From contig NW_019091375.1 in NCBI RefSeq assembly GCF_001949145.1, positions 1,599,633-1,663,632 on the forward strand: DNA of 64,000 bases, written 5' to 3'. This DNA comes from Acanthaster planci (taxonomy: Eukaryota > Echinodermata > Asteroidea > Valvatida > Acanthasteridae). The notes below the pieces were generated by a model. The model searched no databases. It was not told where the DNA came from and saw only the letters and a program-made list of their open reading frames with translations. Positions 34,185-45,299 of the stretch are shown here, in pieces. A program made the position numbers and the translations under genes. Position 1 is the stretch's first letter. Every line of letters begins with the position of its first letter.

Positions 34185-37100
34185 TTAAGTTCCATTCCAG
34201 ATGTCCAGATTGATATTGTTTGTGATGACGCTGCTGTCGTTTGTCCGGAACTCCTCGTGAAAGTTCGGGTCCCACCAGTGGAAGACGCGGGCACACACGA
34301 CAGGGTCCAAGACAATGCACGTATTCTCGCGCTTTCTGTCGAAGCGGCTGCGATTGAACGCTCGACCGCGCCCGGCCGCGGGCTCCTGGAACTCGAGCTT
34401 CAAACGGCTGTAGGACATTCCGGTACTGATGTTGACGGAGGCGCGGACCAGCTCCTTACCCATGATCCTCTCCGGTTCCAGGTGGTGCGCCTGCTTGCAG
34501 ATCACCCGCAGGATGCTCTGGCCGCTGTGGTTGTTGACGTGGATATCCGGGTCGCGATTCAACGCCTCGACGGCATTCAGGGTGCCGCTGTCCAATGACT
34601 GTCGCTCCTGGAACTTCAGGAAATAGATGTGGCTCCCGGCTTTGCGCTTGCTGACGTGGTACATGAACACCCTTCCCACGAGGTTCGTGAGACTGTCCCC
34701 GCTGCTCAAGAGGGCGGCAGCTTTGGCCGCGTTGCGCTGCACGAAGGGCGCGTAAAGGAACTGGAGAGAGCGGATGACCAGTGCCCGGAGGCCAAAGGTG
34801 CGCTGGATGCTGGTTGGGTGGAGCTCTTTCGGGAGGCTCTGAGCTGCCTTCATGTTGTAATATCTGGTTAAGGAAGTACAAAGATCGCAATTGTATTGGA
34901 GAACTTGTCAGACCATCACTGGACCTCATGAAATCTGCCTGTACATGTACAACAATGCCATCGTCACATCACAAGACACCCATGATAACAAGTACCCCTT
35001 ACGTGATCATGACTTTCCCGTCCCTTTTTCTTCCCTCTGATAAAGGGCCGTCTATAAAGTATGTACACAGAAAATGCCGACTCTTCAGAACCCCTCCCCT
35101 GTACACATACGCAGAGCACAATTCCCGAAGACGCTGCCGGTCTCTGCGTCATGAGTAATGTTAGGGTTTACAAATAATGGGCGTGGGCACGGGAGGATGA
35201 ATAGTGGGGTGGACAGGGGAGGATACTGTGAAAGAATTTCAACGCACGACAGCTGATTCTGGTATTTGTATGAGAAAGTGTATTGATATGATGCAGATTC
35301 ATTAAAGACAAATTTTCAGTTTGCGTATGGCACACACTGGCTTGAACCCCCCTCTGTACGCACGGTGTACGCAACGGCACCAACCCCCCCTTGTGCGTAC
35401 GTACTTTCTGGAAGGCCCCTAACACGATTCCAGGACACCGTATTGTCTTTCCTAATTTTCCACAACTTCCGTAACAACTGATTTCTAAGGGATTTTTCAT
35501 GACTCTGGAAACCATATTGAGTTTTTGACTGATCTTTCTGGCAAGCCTTTCACTCGAACCTGAAGTACAGCATTCTCCAGAAGCCGGCCGTGTTGGTGAG
35601 CGCGTAGGTGTCTCGACACAGACAGGCGAATGTTGCAACATCCTCTGGGTTAATGAAGAACGACACCAGGTACCAGATGACAGATGGATGGATCTGCCCG
35701 CCGGTGTAAACACAGGTGGTTGTCTTGCCTGCAAGGTTTTAAAAACACGTAACCGACGACATGAAAATAACTCCTACCTGTAAATATAGCCTGTTTGGCA
35801 TTCAAGTATTGGAATTCTCGCAACTTGCAGTAAAGTTGACTGAAGCTGTCAATCAACTCAGTGGGAATGGTTACTCAGGGCAGACCAGGGGCTGGTGGCA
35901 AAGAGCCTGTCATTCAAAGAAAGGTTTTTCATAAGACCCCTTCTTTGCCCGAGCATGGCCTGGCTTGTCATTGACGAAGCCAGGCCGCTAGTTACGGTTA
36001 TCTCACTGAGATATTTCCACTGAAATTTTGTTCCGATCGAAAAATCACTTGGTAAAACCTGCATAGCTTGCTTGCAGAAGATGCAGAGATTTCTTGATCA
36101 TGGGACAAGTGTGCCCAGGTTACGCGCCGACATGCGACCGGCTCCCTGCGCATTTTTGCCAGGCGGAAAAAGACTGGTAAAGTGATGCAGTTCCTACTTC
36201 ACAGGTGCACGAAATACGGGCGATCCACAGAGTGGTCAATATTCAAGCTAACGATTGACAAACAAATGGCCACCTCGCTGGTTTTTGCCATTTGTGTGAA
36301 TGCCAGTAGGCAACGTGAGATAATTTTGGAGACTTCTTGGCATTCCACTTCTTAAAAAAAACTGATGAAATGATACTTGAAACACACATGTGAATCTTTC
36401 CACCTAGATAAGTGTATGGAGTAATCCAGATTCCCAGCATAATCACTGAATGGATTTTGTCGACCGTTTCCTGCAATGCACTGCGGCAAATGGCCTCCCC
36501 TCGTTGGTTGCGCACTGTACTGAGAATCGCCTCGTTGGGTGTGGGTCCAATTACCTTGCGGGGCTGGTGTCACGTGATCATCTTCCTGCTCCTGCTGGTC
36601 AGGCTCCTTGCTTGTCACCGTCATCTCGGCATCCTTTTCCCTGCAACCGTCGCCTCCTAGACCCCAAGCCTCATCATTGGTAGCATCCTTCTCAGACTCC
36701 TCATCCTCAGAGAAATTCCTCTCGTACCAGTCGTCGACGACGTCTGCTTCTCCTTGGGCCGCCAGGATGGCACTGGCACTTTCGACCTGCTTGACTGTCA
36801 ACCAAAAAAATACACCATGAGATGCCTAGATGTCACTGTTGCGAACAGGCCCATCACTTCCGAGTCCAAGTCCAAAATATCCCAGTCCGAAAATCTGACA
36901 CCGAGTCCTCTGATAGACAAAATATTCTTTTACTTTTGAAACGTGGAATGAATAAAGAATGGATGTGCAGTGGGCACTCTCAGTGCAGAAATTAAGTCCA
37001 TCTCCGATCGGTTCCTACAAAGACTGATATCAGGGAAACAAGACGAGGACTGATAGTTCCAAGTGTTTATTGGCTCTGAACCTGAGAGGGCGTGCTTTAC

Positions 37101-38757
37101 CAACTCAGCAACAACCGTCCTTTGGGGGGGAACTCACCAAGTGCGTGCACAGGTTTCTGCACGTCCGAAGAGCGACGCAATGAACCCGGGAATAACATGC
37201 AATGCTATCATTATTTTATCATTAGCCCTAACAGCCCTGACTCCTCCAATTTTAATATGATTTTGCGCACACCCTAGGGAGTTAGGGTTTAATAGTTTGA
37301 CACATGAAAAAGCCTCGGCAAAATTCACATGCAGCGCCTATGCGCATGCTCTTGCGTCGCTTACCTGATGGTGCCGGACTTTGTCGACTCGTCGTTTTAG
37401 AATACAGATGCAGATGTGCGAATAGCCACACTACAATTTTTGGAGAGTTTGTGCACAAACAAGATGTGCCCAGCAGGCTTCACTTTGCACTGGGAGTTAG
37501 CGTTCCAATAATTACATTGTATCCCTACTGATACATCCAGTGCCATCCAACTTCAACTTTAAATCGCATCGGCGCAAACACGTTTTAGAACGTATTGATG
37601 ACATCTGTGATGATATCTTTTTGCACAGCCGATCAATTTTTTGCATGCGGAACTTTTCGGTCGGTGTTTTTTATTCCATATGCTCCAACATTCAAAAAAA
37701 GATCCGGTAATATGATAACACCCACAATCCTTTGTGTGCTACTAGAACAGGCCTTGTGATGGGTCAGATTGCATGAGATTTGTGACGTAATAACCCGTCC
37801 AAATAGGCTTATACTCCACGCTGTGTACAAAGCTCTATGGGTGATTCTGAGATTGTTCCTAAACTTGAAGAGCGGAAAAGCGCTTGAGGAACTTCTGTTC
37901 TGGAAGACGATTCTTCAAGAACTTACCCTCTTTGTTGATGGATGTGGCCCTGGCCTTACTGACTCGAGCGGCGAGTGCCCGACTACTCGCGTTATCTGCA
38001 AAAGCGTCGAGTGTCACGTCTGTGTGATGCAAGCAAAAATTGGATTATAAAAAAGATAAGAATGCGAGACTTTTGAGATGCTTGGTGGCAGCAAACATGT
38101 CGGTCCAACGTGAGCGGGCCACGACTCTTTGCATCATTTGAGGCAAATGACAGTTGTTGTTTGGGGATGTGTGTTTCAAAGGAGTTTGGCCTTTATTTCA
38201 TAAATGGATGCCGAGAACTGAATAAATTATTCATGTTATTTTGTCCGGCAATGAAACCTGCGAAGAGGAGAACTCAAAGAAGAAACTTAGGGTTTAGAGG
38301 TGGGAGGAAAACCCCCAAATAAAATACTTACACCAACCTAGGCTGGAATCGAACCGGGGTCACAGGGGTGGAAAGTGAACTGGGCACCACGAGGGGTCAT
38401 TCCGTGTCAAAGCAACCACCTTTCGGAGGCCAAGCTGACAGAGTTTTTCCTAAAATTTGCTGAAATTGTTTGGTCTTTTAAAAACACTCCAAATGTCAAA
38501 AGTTCACAGCGTTCACTGCGTGCAATAAATGTTGACCTTGCACTTTGACCTGGTCGAGTTTGTCAACCTTCGCCCTGTGTGGGCGCTGGGTGACAAGGGA
38601 ATCGTTCCACACCTTTCTCGTGGGCGAATATTAAATTGGCTCTGCCGTTCCGCCCTTTCAACTTTGACCTCTGCCAGCTATCAGAGCTCTCCTTGCTGGA
38701 TCCTTCCCTGCGAGCAGAGGTTCTCTTTCTTCGGTGCTTTCGATGTGTCACCGGCAT
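34185..38757 (-). CDS. TMEM183A: TMEM183-family protein with F-box-like segment, five exons
   Basis: Coding exons on the minus strand: 38757-38613, 38019-37927, 36794-36555, 35728-35560, 34863-34185, giving 441 residues; human TMEM183A is shorter (about 376). Phases match at every junction. Residues 1-48 are basic. VTLDAFADNASSRALAARVS at about 50-69 corresponds to the family block VTVADYANSD. Residues 80-159 are acidic and poorly conserved. Residues 170-216 are F-box-like (IWYLVSFFINPEDVATFACL, then GFWRMLYFR). The C-terminal half holds LRALVIRSLQFLYAPF and VLDPVVCARVFHWWDPNF, both near-diagnostic for TMEM183. The hydrophobic segment that gives the vertebrate protein its name is replaced at about 326-349 by a charged sequence (ICKQAHHLEPERIMGKELVR), so a soluble protein is more likely here. 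The family's biochemical role is not well established. Confidence 0.9.
35945..35990. repeat. Short perfect hairpin in TMEM183 intron 3
   Basis: GGCCTGGCTT and AAGCCAGGCC separated by ten bases form a strong stem. No target duplication is evident. It may be a fragment of a foldback element. Confidence 0.4.
36205..36535. mobile_element. Decayed MITE related to the CGGGCAATTCACAA family
   Basis: The left end has ACGGGCGATCCACAGAGTGG and the right end GCGCACTGTACTGAGAATCGCC, which is its approximate reverse complement. Similar right ends occur alone at 7020-7075 (GTGGCGCACTGTATTGTGAA) and 10880-10925. Located in TMEM183 intron 3. Confidence 0.45.
38285..38405 (-). repeat. SINE family A fragment, inverted
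   Basis: TTAGAGGTGGGAGGAAAACC plus a B-box complement (GGAATCGAACCGGGG) match the family A core on the minus strand. Located in TMEM183 intron 1. Confidence 0.65.
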
Positions 38758-38759
38758 TG

Positions 38760-40190
38760 CGGCATGCTGAGCACTCCGCAGCCGCTACTAAGTGAAAAAT
38801 GGAAAGCACAATTAGTTTGTCAGGCTTGAGTTCCGTATCTCGCCACAACTATAGAAATGAAAAAGTCTATCCCACGTTGTCTTTCACACATGATATGTGA
38901 CCTGTCATGACAAAATGAGCCTCAAGTCCCATCCAGCCCTTTCCAATTTTTGTTACCATTGAAAACAAAGGATCGGGGCACAGAGCCAAATTTGTTCAAT
39001 TTGTTCAAATTTGTTTGCCCACCTTGCTGGAGCGAAGTGGACGACAAAACCCTGGCGGTAGGGTTTGATTAATGCATCTATCCTCCTTTTTCCCTCCCAA
39101 ACAACAGCCAGAATATTCTTGTTTTTGTAATTATTAATTGACTCCAACATTTAATCCAAATGAGTTCCATATCCAGACATCCCTTAAAACTGTGCACAAA
39201 CCCTCGGCCTAATACTAGTTTCAGGAAGTAGGAATCGGACCACCATTTCAAAATTACACCTTCCCCCCACCCCAAGAAAAACAAAATAGGCCAAGGCCTA
39301 CTCTTTGTAATTAAATGCGTAAGGGTTTCGTATATGGACATCACTTATGTTCCCATGCAGTGGTTTACATGTATAAGCTATTACCAGTGCAGTGGCATGA
39401 TTAGAAAGTGATGACATGCCCCAAACAGGCCTAGTCAGCTAGTCAAATTTAGCAGTGAAAATAGGCCTACTGTATTTCCTTAGATAACACTCAGAATTTT
39501 ACAGACTAGGAGGCTGAATATTCGTATTGCTTTAAATATTTCGGACTCAATTATAAACAAGCATATGGTTGATGTTTTTAGTAACGTGTACATGTAACGC
39601 CTAAATTTAAAGTCACAACAGGTGTCCGAAAACTGGGCCCCGAAAATCGCCGCCCACTCGCGCTACTGCCAGCTTGCAGCTGATGACACTGGCCTAAAAA
39701 TGATGCAATTACTCGGCCATCATGTCCAATGGTCATGACGCAACGAAGCCAAAACCGCTATATTTTTCTTTCTCGTGCTGATCATTGTGAAATACCTTCT
39801 CACCAAAACTGTCCTCCTGAAACTCAACTTCCAATCTCTCAACTGGCATACACACGAAACTCAGCTGTGGGCAAGAAATCGATAAAATTACGCCGAACTT
39901 GGTCCTAAGCCTAAAGTTAGCGATGAGTATCGAATCATGTCCGTCTCGTTGGCAGACGCCCTCTGTTGGCCATACGAATCTATTCACGCCACAGTCAGTG
40001 GACGTGAAAAAATAAATTAATAAAGTAAATAATGAAATAAAAAAAACTTGAAAAAAATTTGAAACATGCAATATCAAAATTTGTCATTGTGAATATGTAC
40101 TACGAAGACATGATTTTATAGTCTTCTTTGGTTGTTCTCGATTTCCTTGGGAGCCTTGATCAAAACTTCGCCATCAAAACAACGTGATCA
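38760..40190. other. Intergenic, nothing recognised
   Basis: Upstream of the TMEM183-type gene. It should contain that gene's promoter, but I see no distinctive element. No exon-like or repeat structure stands out. Confidence 0.4.
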
Positions 40191-40277
40191 CATGCTTGTG
40201 TAGAGCACTCGATCCGTTCACTTGAAAGCTTCGCCTGCGGGTGTCCTCAGGTGAGACATATTGTATCATCTCATTCA

Positions 40278-40432
40278 GGCATTTCACAAAAGTGCGCCTC
40301 CAAGAGTTTGCAACGCGTTGGCCAATCACAATGCGCAAAATCTGTCGACCCAATGCGCACTGGAAGGGGTCGACAGATTTCGCGCATTGTAATAAGCCAG
40401 CGCCTTGCAAACTCTTGGAGGCGCTCTATAAC
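40278..40432. mobile_element. Tc1/mariner-type MITE (copy 1)
   Basis: Arms are GTGCGCCTCCAAGAGTTTGC... and its complement ...TTGCAAACTCTTGGAGGCGC, with a second internal inverted pair (AATCTGTCGACC and GGTCGACAGATT). The length of about 155 bp equals that of the better preserved copy at 54196-54349. Confidence 0.75.
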
Positions 40433-40539
40433 CGTGTCGTAATTTAGACAAACTCCATCACGCTCTGAATGCAGCTGCCAGGGTTCTTTCATGATCTCCG
40501 AAATTTGACGAATATGATCATCATTTTCACCAGTCTTCC

Positions 40540-40880
40540 AGCATCTTCACATGGCTACCTGTTGGGGAAAGCGCAGTTCAAAATCCTTTTGCTCACATGG
40601 AAGATTGTTCATGGATCTGCACCCGGTTATTTTGAGTGAACTCATCAAACCCAATGTGCCACAACGGACTTGGCGATTTTTCCAACAAGAACATGCCGCT
40701 TGAGGTCTCCAGAACACAGGAGGCCCATGGTTACAGAGCCTTTGCCTCCGCTGCACCGGTCCTATATGGAGTAATCTCCCCAACAACCTGAGAAGTGTGG
40801 ACTCTCTAAATACTTTTAAGACCAAAACAATTCTCTTCAAAAAGACTGCTCGAAAATGTATCAAACTGATTATATAGTAA
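40540..40880 (+). mobile_element. Decayed LINE fragment, C-terminal end of reverse-transcriptase ORF
   Basis: With several frameshifts and stops, the plus strand reads in order KAQFKILLLTWKIVHGSAPG, LSELIKPNVP, YRAFASAAPVLYG and SLNTFKTKTILFKKTARK. This is the conserved C-terminal signature of CR1/L2/Rex-like non-LTR retrotransposons (FKILLLTYK, RAFSVAAPRLWNSLP, FKKLKTxLF pattern). Not functional. Confidence 0.8.
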
Positions 40881-41559
40881 CTTTCAACGCCTCGGGATAG
40901 TTTACTAAATTGTGCTTAACAAGTGTTTGTTTATCATTTTTGTTATTAAGGAAATAAATATGTGACCCAGCACATCGAAATCAGGAACAAGTCTCAAATT
41001 GACTTTTTGAAATATGTACATGATCAGAAAGAGAATTCCATAAGCTTTCAAATGACTTGTCATGTTCATCAGACCATAACTCGAGAACCACAGAATCACC
41101 ACACTTCTATGTAGGCCCAACCATTTCAAAGCCTCTAATTCTCTTTCTGGCCGTGTACATATCCCGAAAAGTCACTTAAAATTTTGAGACTTATTCCTGA
41201 TTGCAATGTGCTGGGTCCGCATATGCGACTCTGCCATTAGTCGCGTTCATTCTCCTGAGTCGGCCTCAAACGCACGTTTAAGACTGGCCAAGCACACGAT
41301 TTTTGATTCCCTTATTAATCATCTCAGTCAAGGTTAGTCATTGCCGAAATGCTGAAAAGACATGAATCTGGGACCCACTAAAATTTCCATTCTTGTTCGG
41401 AAATGTAGACAATTTTCCTTGGCTCCCCGTAGACTTTGTACCTAAGCAACGAAGTGGAATCAGGATACATGACTATCCGTGTTTTGTTGCATCTTAGTTA
41501 CTCACACCACTTAACTTTCGGGAACTGTGTGGTGATTTGGCGATCAACTTACATGTGGG

Positions 41560-42105
41560 CGTGTGACCTAGTTGTTAGGGTTTGTAGCTTCTGATGATTA
41601 GATTGGGGATTCAAATCCAGCTGGTGGCATCAAGTTGCGATCCTGAGCAAGTCACGTCACTTTGCCCCTATGTGCCACTCTCAGCTCCACCCAGGAGCAA
41701 ATGGGGACTAGTACCTGTGAGGGCAGAAATGATATTATGTTTAGCTGTTTGCGCCCGATATGGTAGCAATGGGCTTGTGTCCTCCCCAGGGAGCTGAGAT
41801 GGTTCCAGGAATGTTCAGTTGATGTTGTGAGCCATATGTGCAGGGATAATCCGCTCCTAGCGGAACAAAAGAGGGCGTGTTTTTTTGGTACTCACCGCAT
41901 AGGCGTACTATGCGACGCGCATTTTTTTCCGGCTTGTACGGTCTTTGCGTACAGGCAGAACGCGTGCAAGAACCCGCTTGTACCCAGCTGTGTTTCTTTC
42001 GCTGATTGGAGGTGCACTTCAGCTCGGGGCGGATAATAAAAGCGCATCGAAGTCTCTGTCAGTTATGAAAAGCGCTATATAAGAGCAGACATCATTATTT
42101 AATAC
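41560..42105 (+). repeat. SINE family B copy split by a MITE
   Basis: tRNA-like head (CTAGTTGTTAGGG, GGATTCAAATCC), core GGTGGCATCAAGTTGCGATC, CTCCCCAGGGAGCTGAGATG, GTGCAGGGATAAT, then a 180-bp insertion, then AAAGCGCATCGAAG and AAAGCGCTATATAAG. The 3' part recurs uninterrupted at 44690-44830. Confidence 0.75.
41851..42030. mobile_element. 180-bp MITE inserted in a SINE
   Basis: Flanked by the direct repeat GGATAAT (41844-41850 and 42031-42037). The minimal duplication may be ATAAT with CCGCTCC and GGGGCGG as ends. It matches the two outer parts of the element at 27678-28014. The SINE at 44.8 kb has only one GGATAAT at this site, which confirms the insertion. Confidence 0.8.
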
Positions 42106-42477
42106 AAGCAATTGTGGAGTTACCCCGAAATGAATTCCCAAAATCGTCGGGGGGATGAGGAAGGGGCAAACATATTTTTTCCGGGGGGGGGGATATGACC
42201 CATGAGTCTCTGAGGGGTGCGGTTACATTTTTTAAAAGCTTTTTGATCGGAAGGGAATTAAAATAGACAAAAACGCCCCCCTCTGATTATTCTTCCATTC
42301 TTTTTCTTGGCTCCTTTGTGGTGGTCGCTCATGGCCACCGTCCCCTCCAGATCCTTCCTTGGAAGCGCACGTCCCTGTATTTGCCTACTGCAGAAAAAAC
42401 ATAGACGTCTAAGCGAAGAAACAAACATTTCATTCTCAATCGCCTGCCAGTAGGTTTAAAATTAATGCACGTCAACA

Positions 42478-42732
42478 TGCTACAGAAGGCGACTCCCACT
42501 CAGCCCAGGGAAAACCCCTCCTTTTCGTGGTTAACTTGGAGTATCCCAGATCTGTTATGTTGGCCTTAGCTTCACTAGCATAATTACTGTTGTGTTGGAT
42601 AGTCCCTTCAGTGCACTCCAGGGACTCATCCCGAACTTTCCGAATCTCCAAAATAGTCTTTGCCTTAGTGCACCCAAGCTCATCCGCCTTACCCCAAATA
42701 ATCGAGACATGTTTTCGAGCATCATAATCCTA
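42478..42732 (-). other. Possible unassigned exon, 84 open codons
   Basis: After an acceptor-like CGCTCTTTTAG at 42733, the minus strand is open for 84 codons: DYDARKHVSIIWGKADELGC at the start and RRGFPWAEWESPSVAC before the stop. The composition is charged and protein-like. I recognise no family and no partner exon, and I see no convincing donor. It could be an exon, a decayed transposon ORF or chance. Confidence 0.2.
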
Positions 42733-42864
42733 AAAGAGCGAATTAATTACTTCTGACCATCTCACAGTGAGGGTGTACCCGCTCCCAAGAACTAAGTTGT
42801 CACACACCCGATTTTTGTTACAACTTAGCAGCTATGTAAACAAACTCCTTGTCAGTACAAATCT

Positions 42865-43195
42865 ACGGAAACGTGTTGCGCACGTGTGCGTACGTGAAAA
42901 CCTACGTACACGATACTTTCACACACATGTTCCACGTACGCACGTGAAAACTATCACGTATGTACGAGAAATCTATCACGTACGTACGTGAAAACTATCT
43001 CGTACGGTACGTGAAAACTATCACGTATGTACGAGAAAACTATCACGTATGTACGTGAAAACTATCTCGTACGGTACGTGAAAACTATCACGTATGTACG
43101 TGAAAACTATCTCGTACGGTACGTGAAACTCAAACTATGATGTACGTACTTGAATATATCGTGTATTTACGTGAAAGTTTTCACGTAGGTATGTG
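42865..43195. repeat. Minisatellite of TACGTGAAAACTATC units (22-23 bp)
   Basis: About 13 units alternate between two types, TACGTGAAAACTATCACGTATG (22 bp) and one ending in CTATCTCGTACGG (23 bp). Each unit carries palindromic ACGTACGT-like junctions. The edges decay into single-copy sequence on both sides. Confidence 0.85.
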
Positions 43196-43840
43196 TGGCG
43201 GTAATACGATTCAGTACAACTCTGATGTTGCAACACAATTTGACACTGTGGTTTCGTTACGATAAAAGCGTGACAGCCCACGTGAGCACGGAAGTGGATT
43301 TGTTTTTGGTTGACCTGTTTCTAAAAATGTGGTCGCTGTGCGAAAACACTGTGTTTGAAAAGCGATTTTCGGCGAATTAATGTTATTAATAAAATGACCG
43401 CAAAGATAAAGAAATTTATAGAGATTTAGTTCATTAAGAACATGCTCTGTGGCAATATTGGCAAGAATACCACAGGGACGGGGGCGAATAATGCCCTCGG
43501 CTAGGCGACGCTGGCAGACGTCATGTTCTTGATAGAAGAGCCGAGGCGGAATCCGCCCACCTAAGAATTTTTTCTCTGAAATCGCCGTAATGCCTTTTCT
43601 CACGAGCCGAGCCCTTATGAGTTAAAAAAAACGGGCAGTAATGTTGCCACCACGTTTGTGAAAACCGAATGTGCCGTTTTCCGAGGTAAGCTGGCCACAC
43701 CTTTCCACTGCCATGCGTATGTCCTTGAGTATGGTCGTAAACATGATCATAATAAGTTCGTAACAACATAATCATATGTTAGACTGAGATGAAAGTCCAC
43801 ATTTTTAGAGAGATAACGATTGTCTCTACATGCGCGCTAA

Positions 43841-43965
43841 AACTCCCGGGTCAGATTGACCCGGAATTGGGTCTCATTCGGCATGACCCTTTTCGGGTTC
43901 AAAGAATGACCTAGAAACGGTCAAATATGACCCGAAAGGGGGTCAATTTGACCCGGGATTTCTTA
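43841..43965. mobile_element. MITE with CCCGGGTCAAATTGACCC ends
   Basis: Left arm CTCCCGGGTCAGATTGACCC and right arm GGGTCAATTTGACCCGGGAT are inverted copies. The interior repeats the words GACCCG and GGGTC. About 125 bp, non-coding. I could not fix the target duplication. Confidence 0.65.
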
Positions 43966-44109
43966 GAGTGTATTCGGACGTGGAGAGCCAATTTCGTTTG
44001 GGCACAATCTGGGCCCGTACTGTGGGATGACTCAAACAACCTGCCACCTCTTTTGGGTTAATCACTTTGGGTAAGCCTCACACAAGTGTCCATATACGAA
44101 TCGACGGAT

Positions 44110-44255
44110 GTGAGACGGAGAGAACCCTCCTGCTTTGTGTTGGTCATTGTCTCATTACATCTAGGGGAATGTGTTAGGTAACAATACTCTAGAGTACGTA
44201 TAGCGATTGGACAACTTGGGGGGGGTACCCCTCGGTCTCATTTCTTTCTGGATAT
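44110..44255. mobile_element. MITE, GCAAGATATGGGACGGAG family (copy 3)
   Basis: Left end GTGAGACGGAGAGAACCC, right end GGTACCCCTCGGTCTCATTT. The interior has TTTGTGTTGGTCATTGTC and CTAGGGGAATGTGTTAGG, shared with 23195-23340. Confidence 0.6.
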
Positions 44256-44439
44256 ACAAGTCGAAATAAACATGTTTATGAAAATCAGCTCTATGCAAAG
44301 TTGTGTGTTTACGGGACAGCGAGAGGCCGGAAGTAATGTATACTCACCGTCTAGAAAATGTGTAAATGAGTCTCTCTTAGAGAGTGATCTCTGCTTCTGC
44401 TCCATAGACGACGGTAAACTTGATAACACTATTCCTACA

Positions 44440-44660
44440 AGTCCAATCTTGAGCTGTGTTAAAGTCATAAATACCGGTATACCGCAGGGATGTGTCGGGT
44501 CTCCAATATACACGAATTAGTTCTTATTCTACGCGATTCCTGCTATGTACCGACCCCAACTGTTGCATTTTAATATACGCTAATAACACAGTCATTACTT
44601 TGTGCCTGAAAACTGACACCACCAGTATAGCCTACAGGAATTGTATTAATCTTGGTGTAT
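44440..44660 (+). mobile_element. Decayed LINE fragment, reverse-transcriptase core
   Basis: TGIPQGCVGSPIYTN matches the conserved RT block GxPQGCVLSPxLYTN. After a frame change, ILIYANNTVITLCL matches the catalytic F/Y-A-D-D-T block with the aspartates lost. Not functional. It joins directly to a SINE family B remnant. Confidence 0.7.
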
Positions 44661-44689
44661 TTCCTGGGAGGGCAGATATTGTTCTTATC

Positions 44690-44830
44690 TTCAGCCATTT
44701 GCGCCTGACTAAGGCAGCATCGGGCTAGCATACTCCCCAGGGAGCTGAGATGGCCTCAGGAATGTTCAGATGTTGTAAGCCCGATGTGCAGGGATAATGG
44801 TAATATATCGGCGCCTTCGAATGACAGATC
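44690..44830 (+). repeat. SINE family B, 3' fragment
   Basis: CTCCCCAGGGAGCTGAGATG, GGAATGTTCAGATG and GTGCAGGGATAATGG match the copy at 41560-42105. It keeps the insertion site intact, which dates the MITE there as younger than the SINE. Confidence 0.7.
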
Positions 44831-45299
44831 TGGTGGGAGCTGTGCCTCTCAGCCGTCCAAAGTTTTCAGCATTTTCACATTGGTGTTATTTCTTACCCCC
44901 TACCTCCCAACAAATAAGAACTCATCAAAATTGTTCTATCGGTATCCCTGAAATATCGACAAACTCCCGATCCCATAGGCACTACGTTGTTGGAAAATGC
45001 CCATTATTAGGCATACAGATATGCATTTTTGAAAACCTTCTTGTTTTAAAAATAAAAAAGTTCAGTATGAGAAAAAAAAACATTGTTTAGGCACATAATG
45101 GATAAAGAAACGTTTTTCTCATCAACGATGGTCTCGTGCACGTCCCCGGTACCAGGACAAATTTATGTTGGAAATGTGGATACCGCGTTGGAAACGATGC
45201 GCCACGATGCCAAGGGTTATTTCGTACACGGTACCGTAAGACTGCTCGCGTATAGCGCTATGTGCTCGCGCGCGTAGGCAGGGCTTCACATACATTGTC

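Noticed and set aside
35168-35734. 188-codon minus-strand frame overlapping TMEM183 exon 4
   Set aside because: It is a different frame from the conserved F-box-like reading, whose phase joins exons 3 and 5.
43211-43603. 130-codon minus-strand open frame next to the minisatellite
   Set aside because: Looked at as a possible pol-type fragment, but no catalytic or zinc-knuckle motif is present.
45083-45277. Short plus-strand frame containing QIYVGNVDTALET
   Set aside because: Resembles an RNP2 motif (IYVGN) superficially, but no RNP1 follows and there is no splice support.
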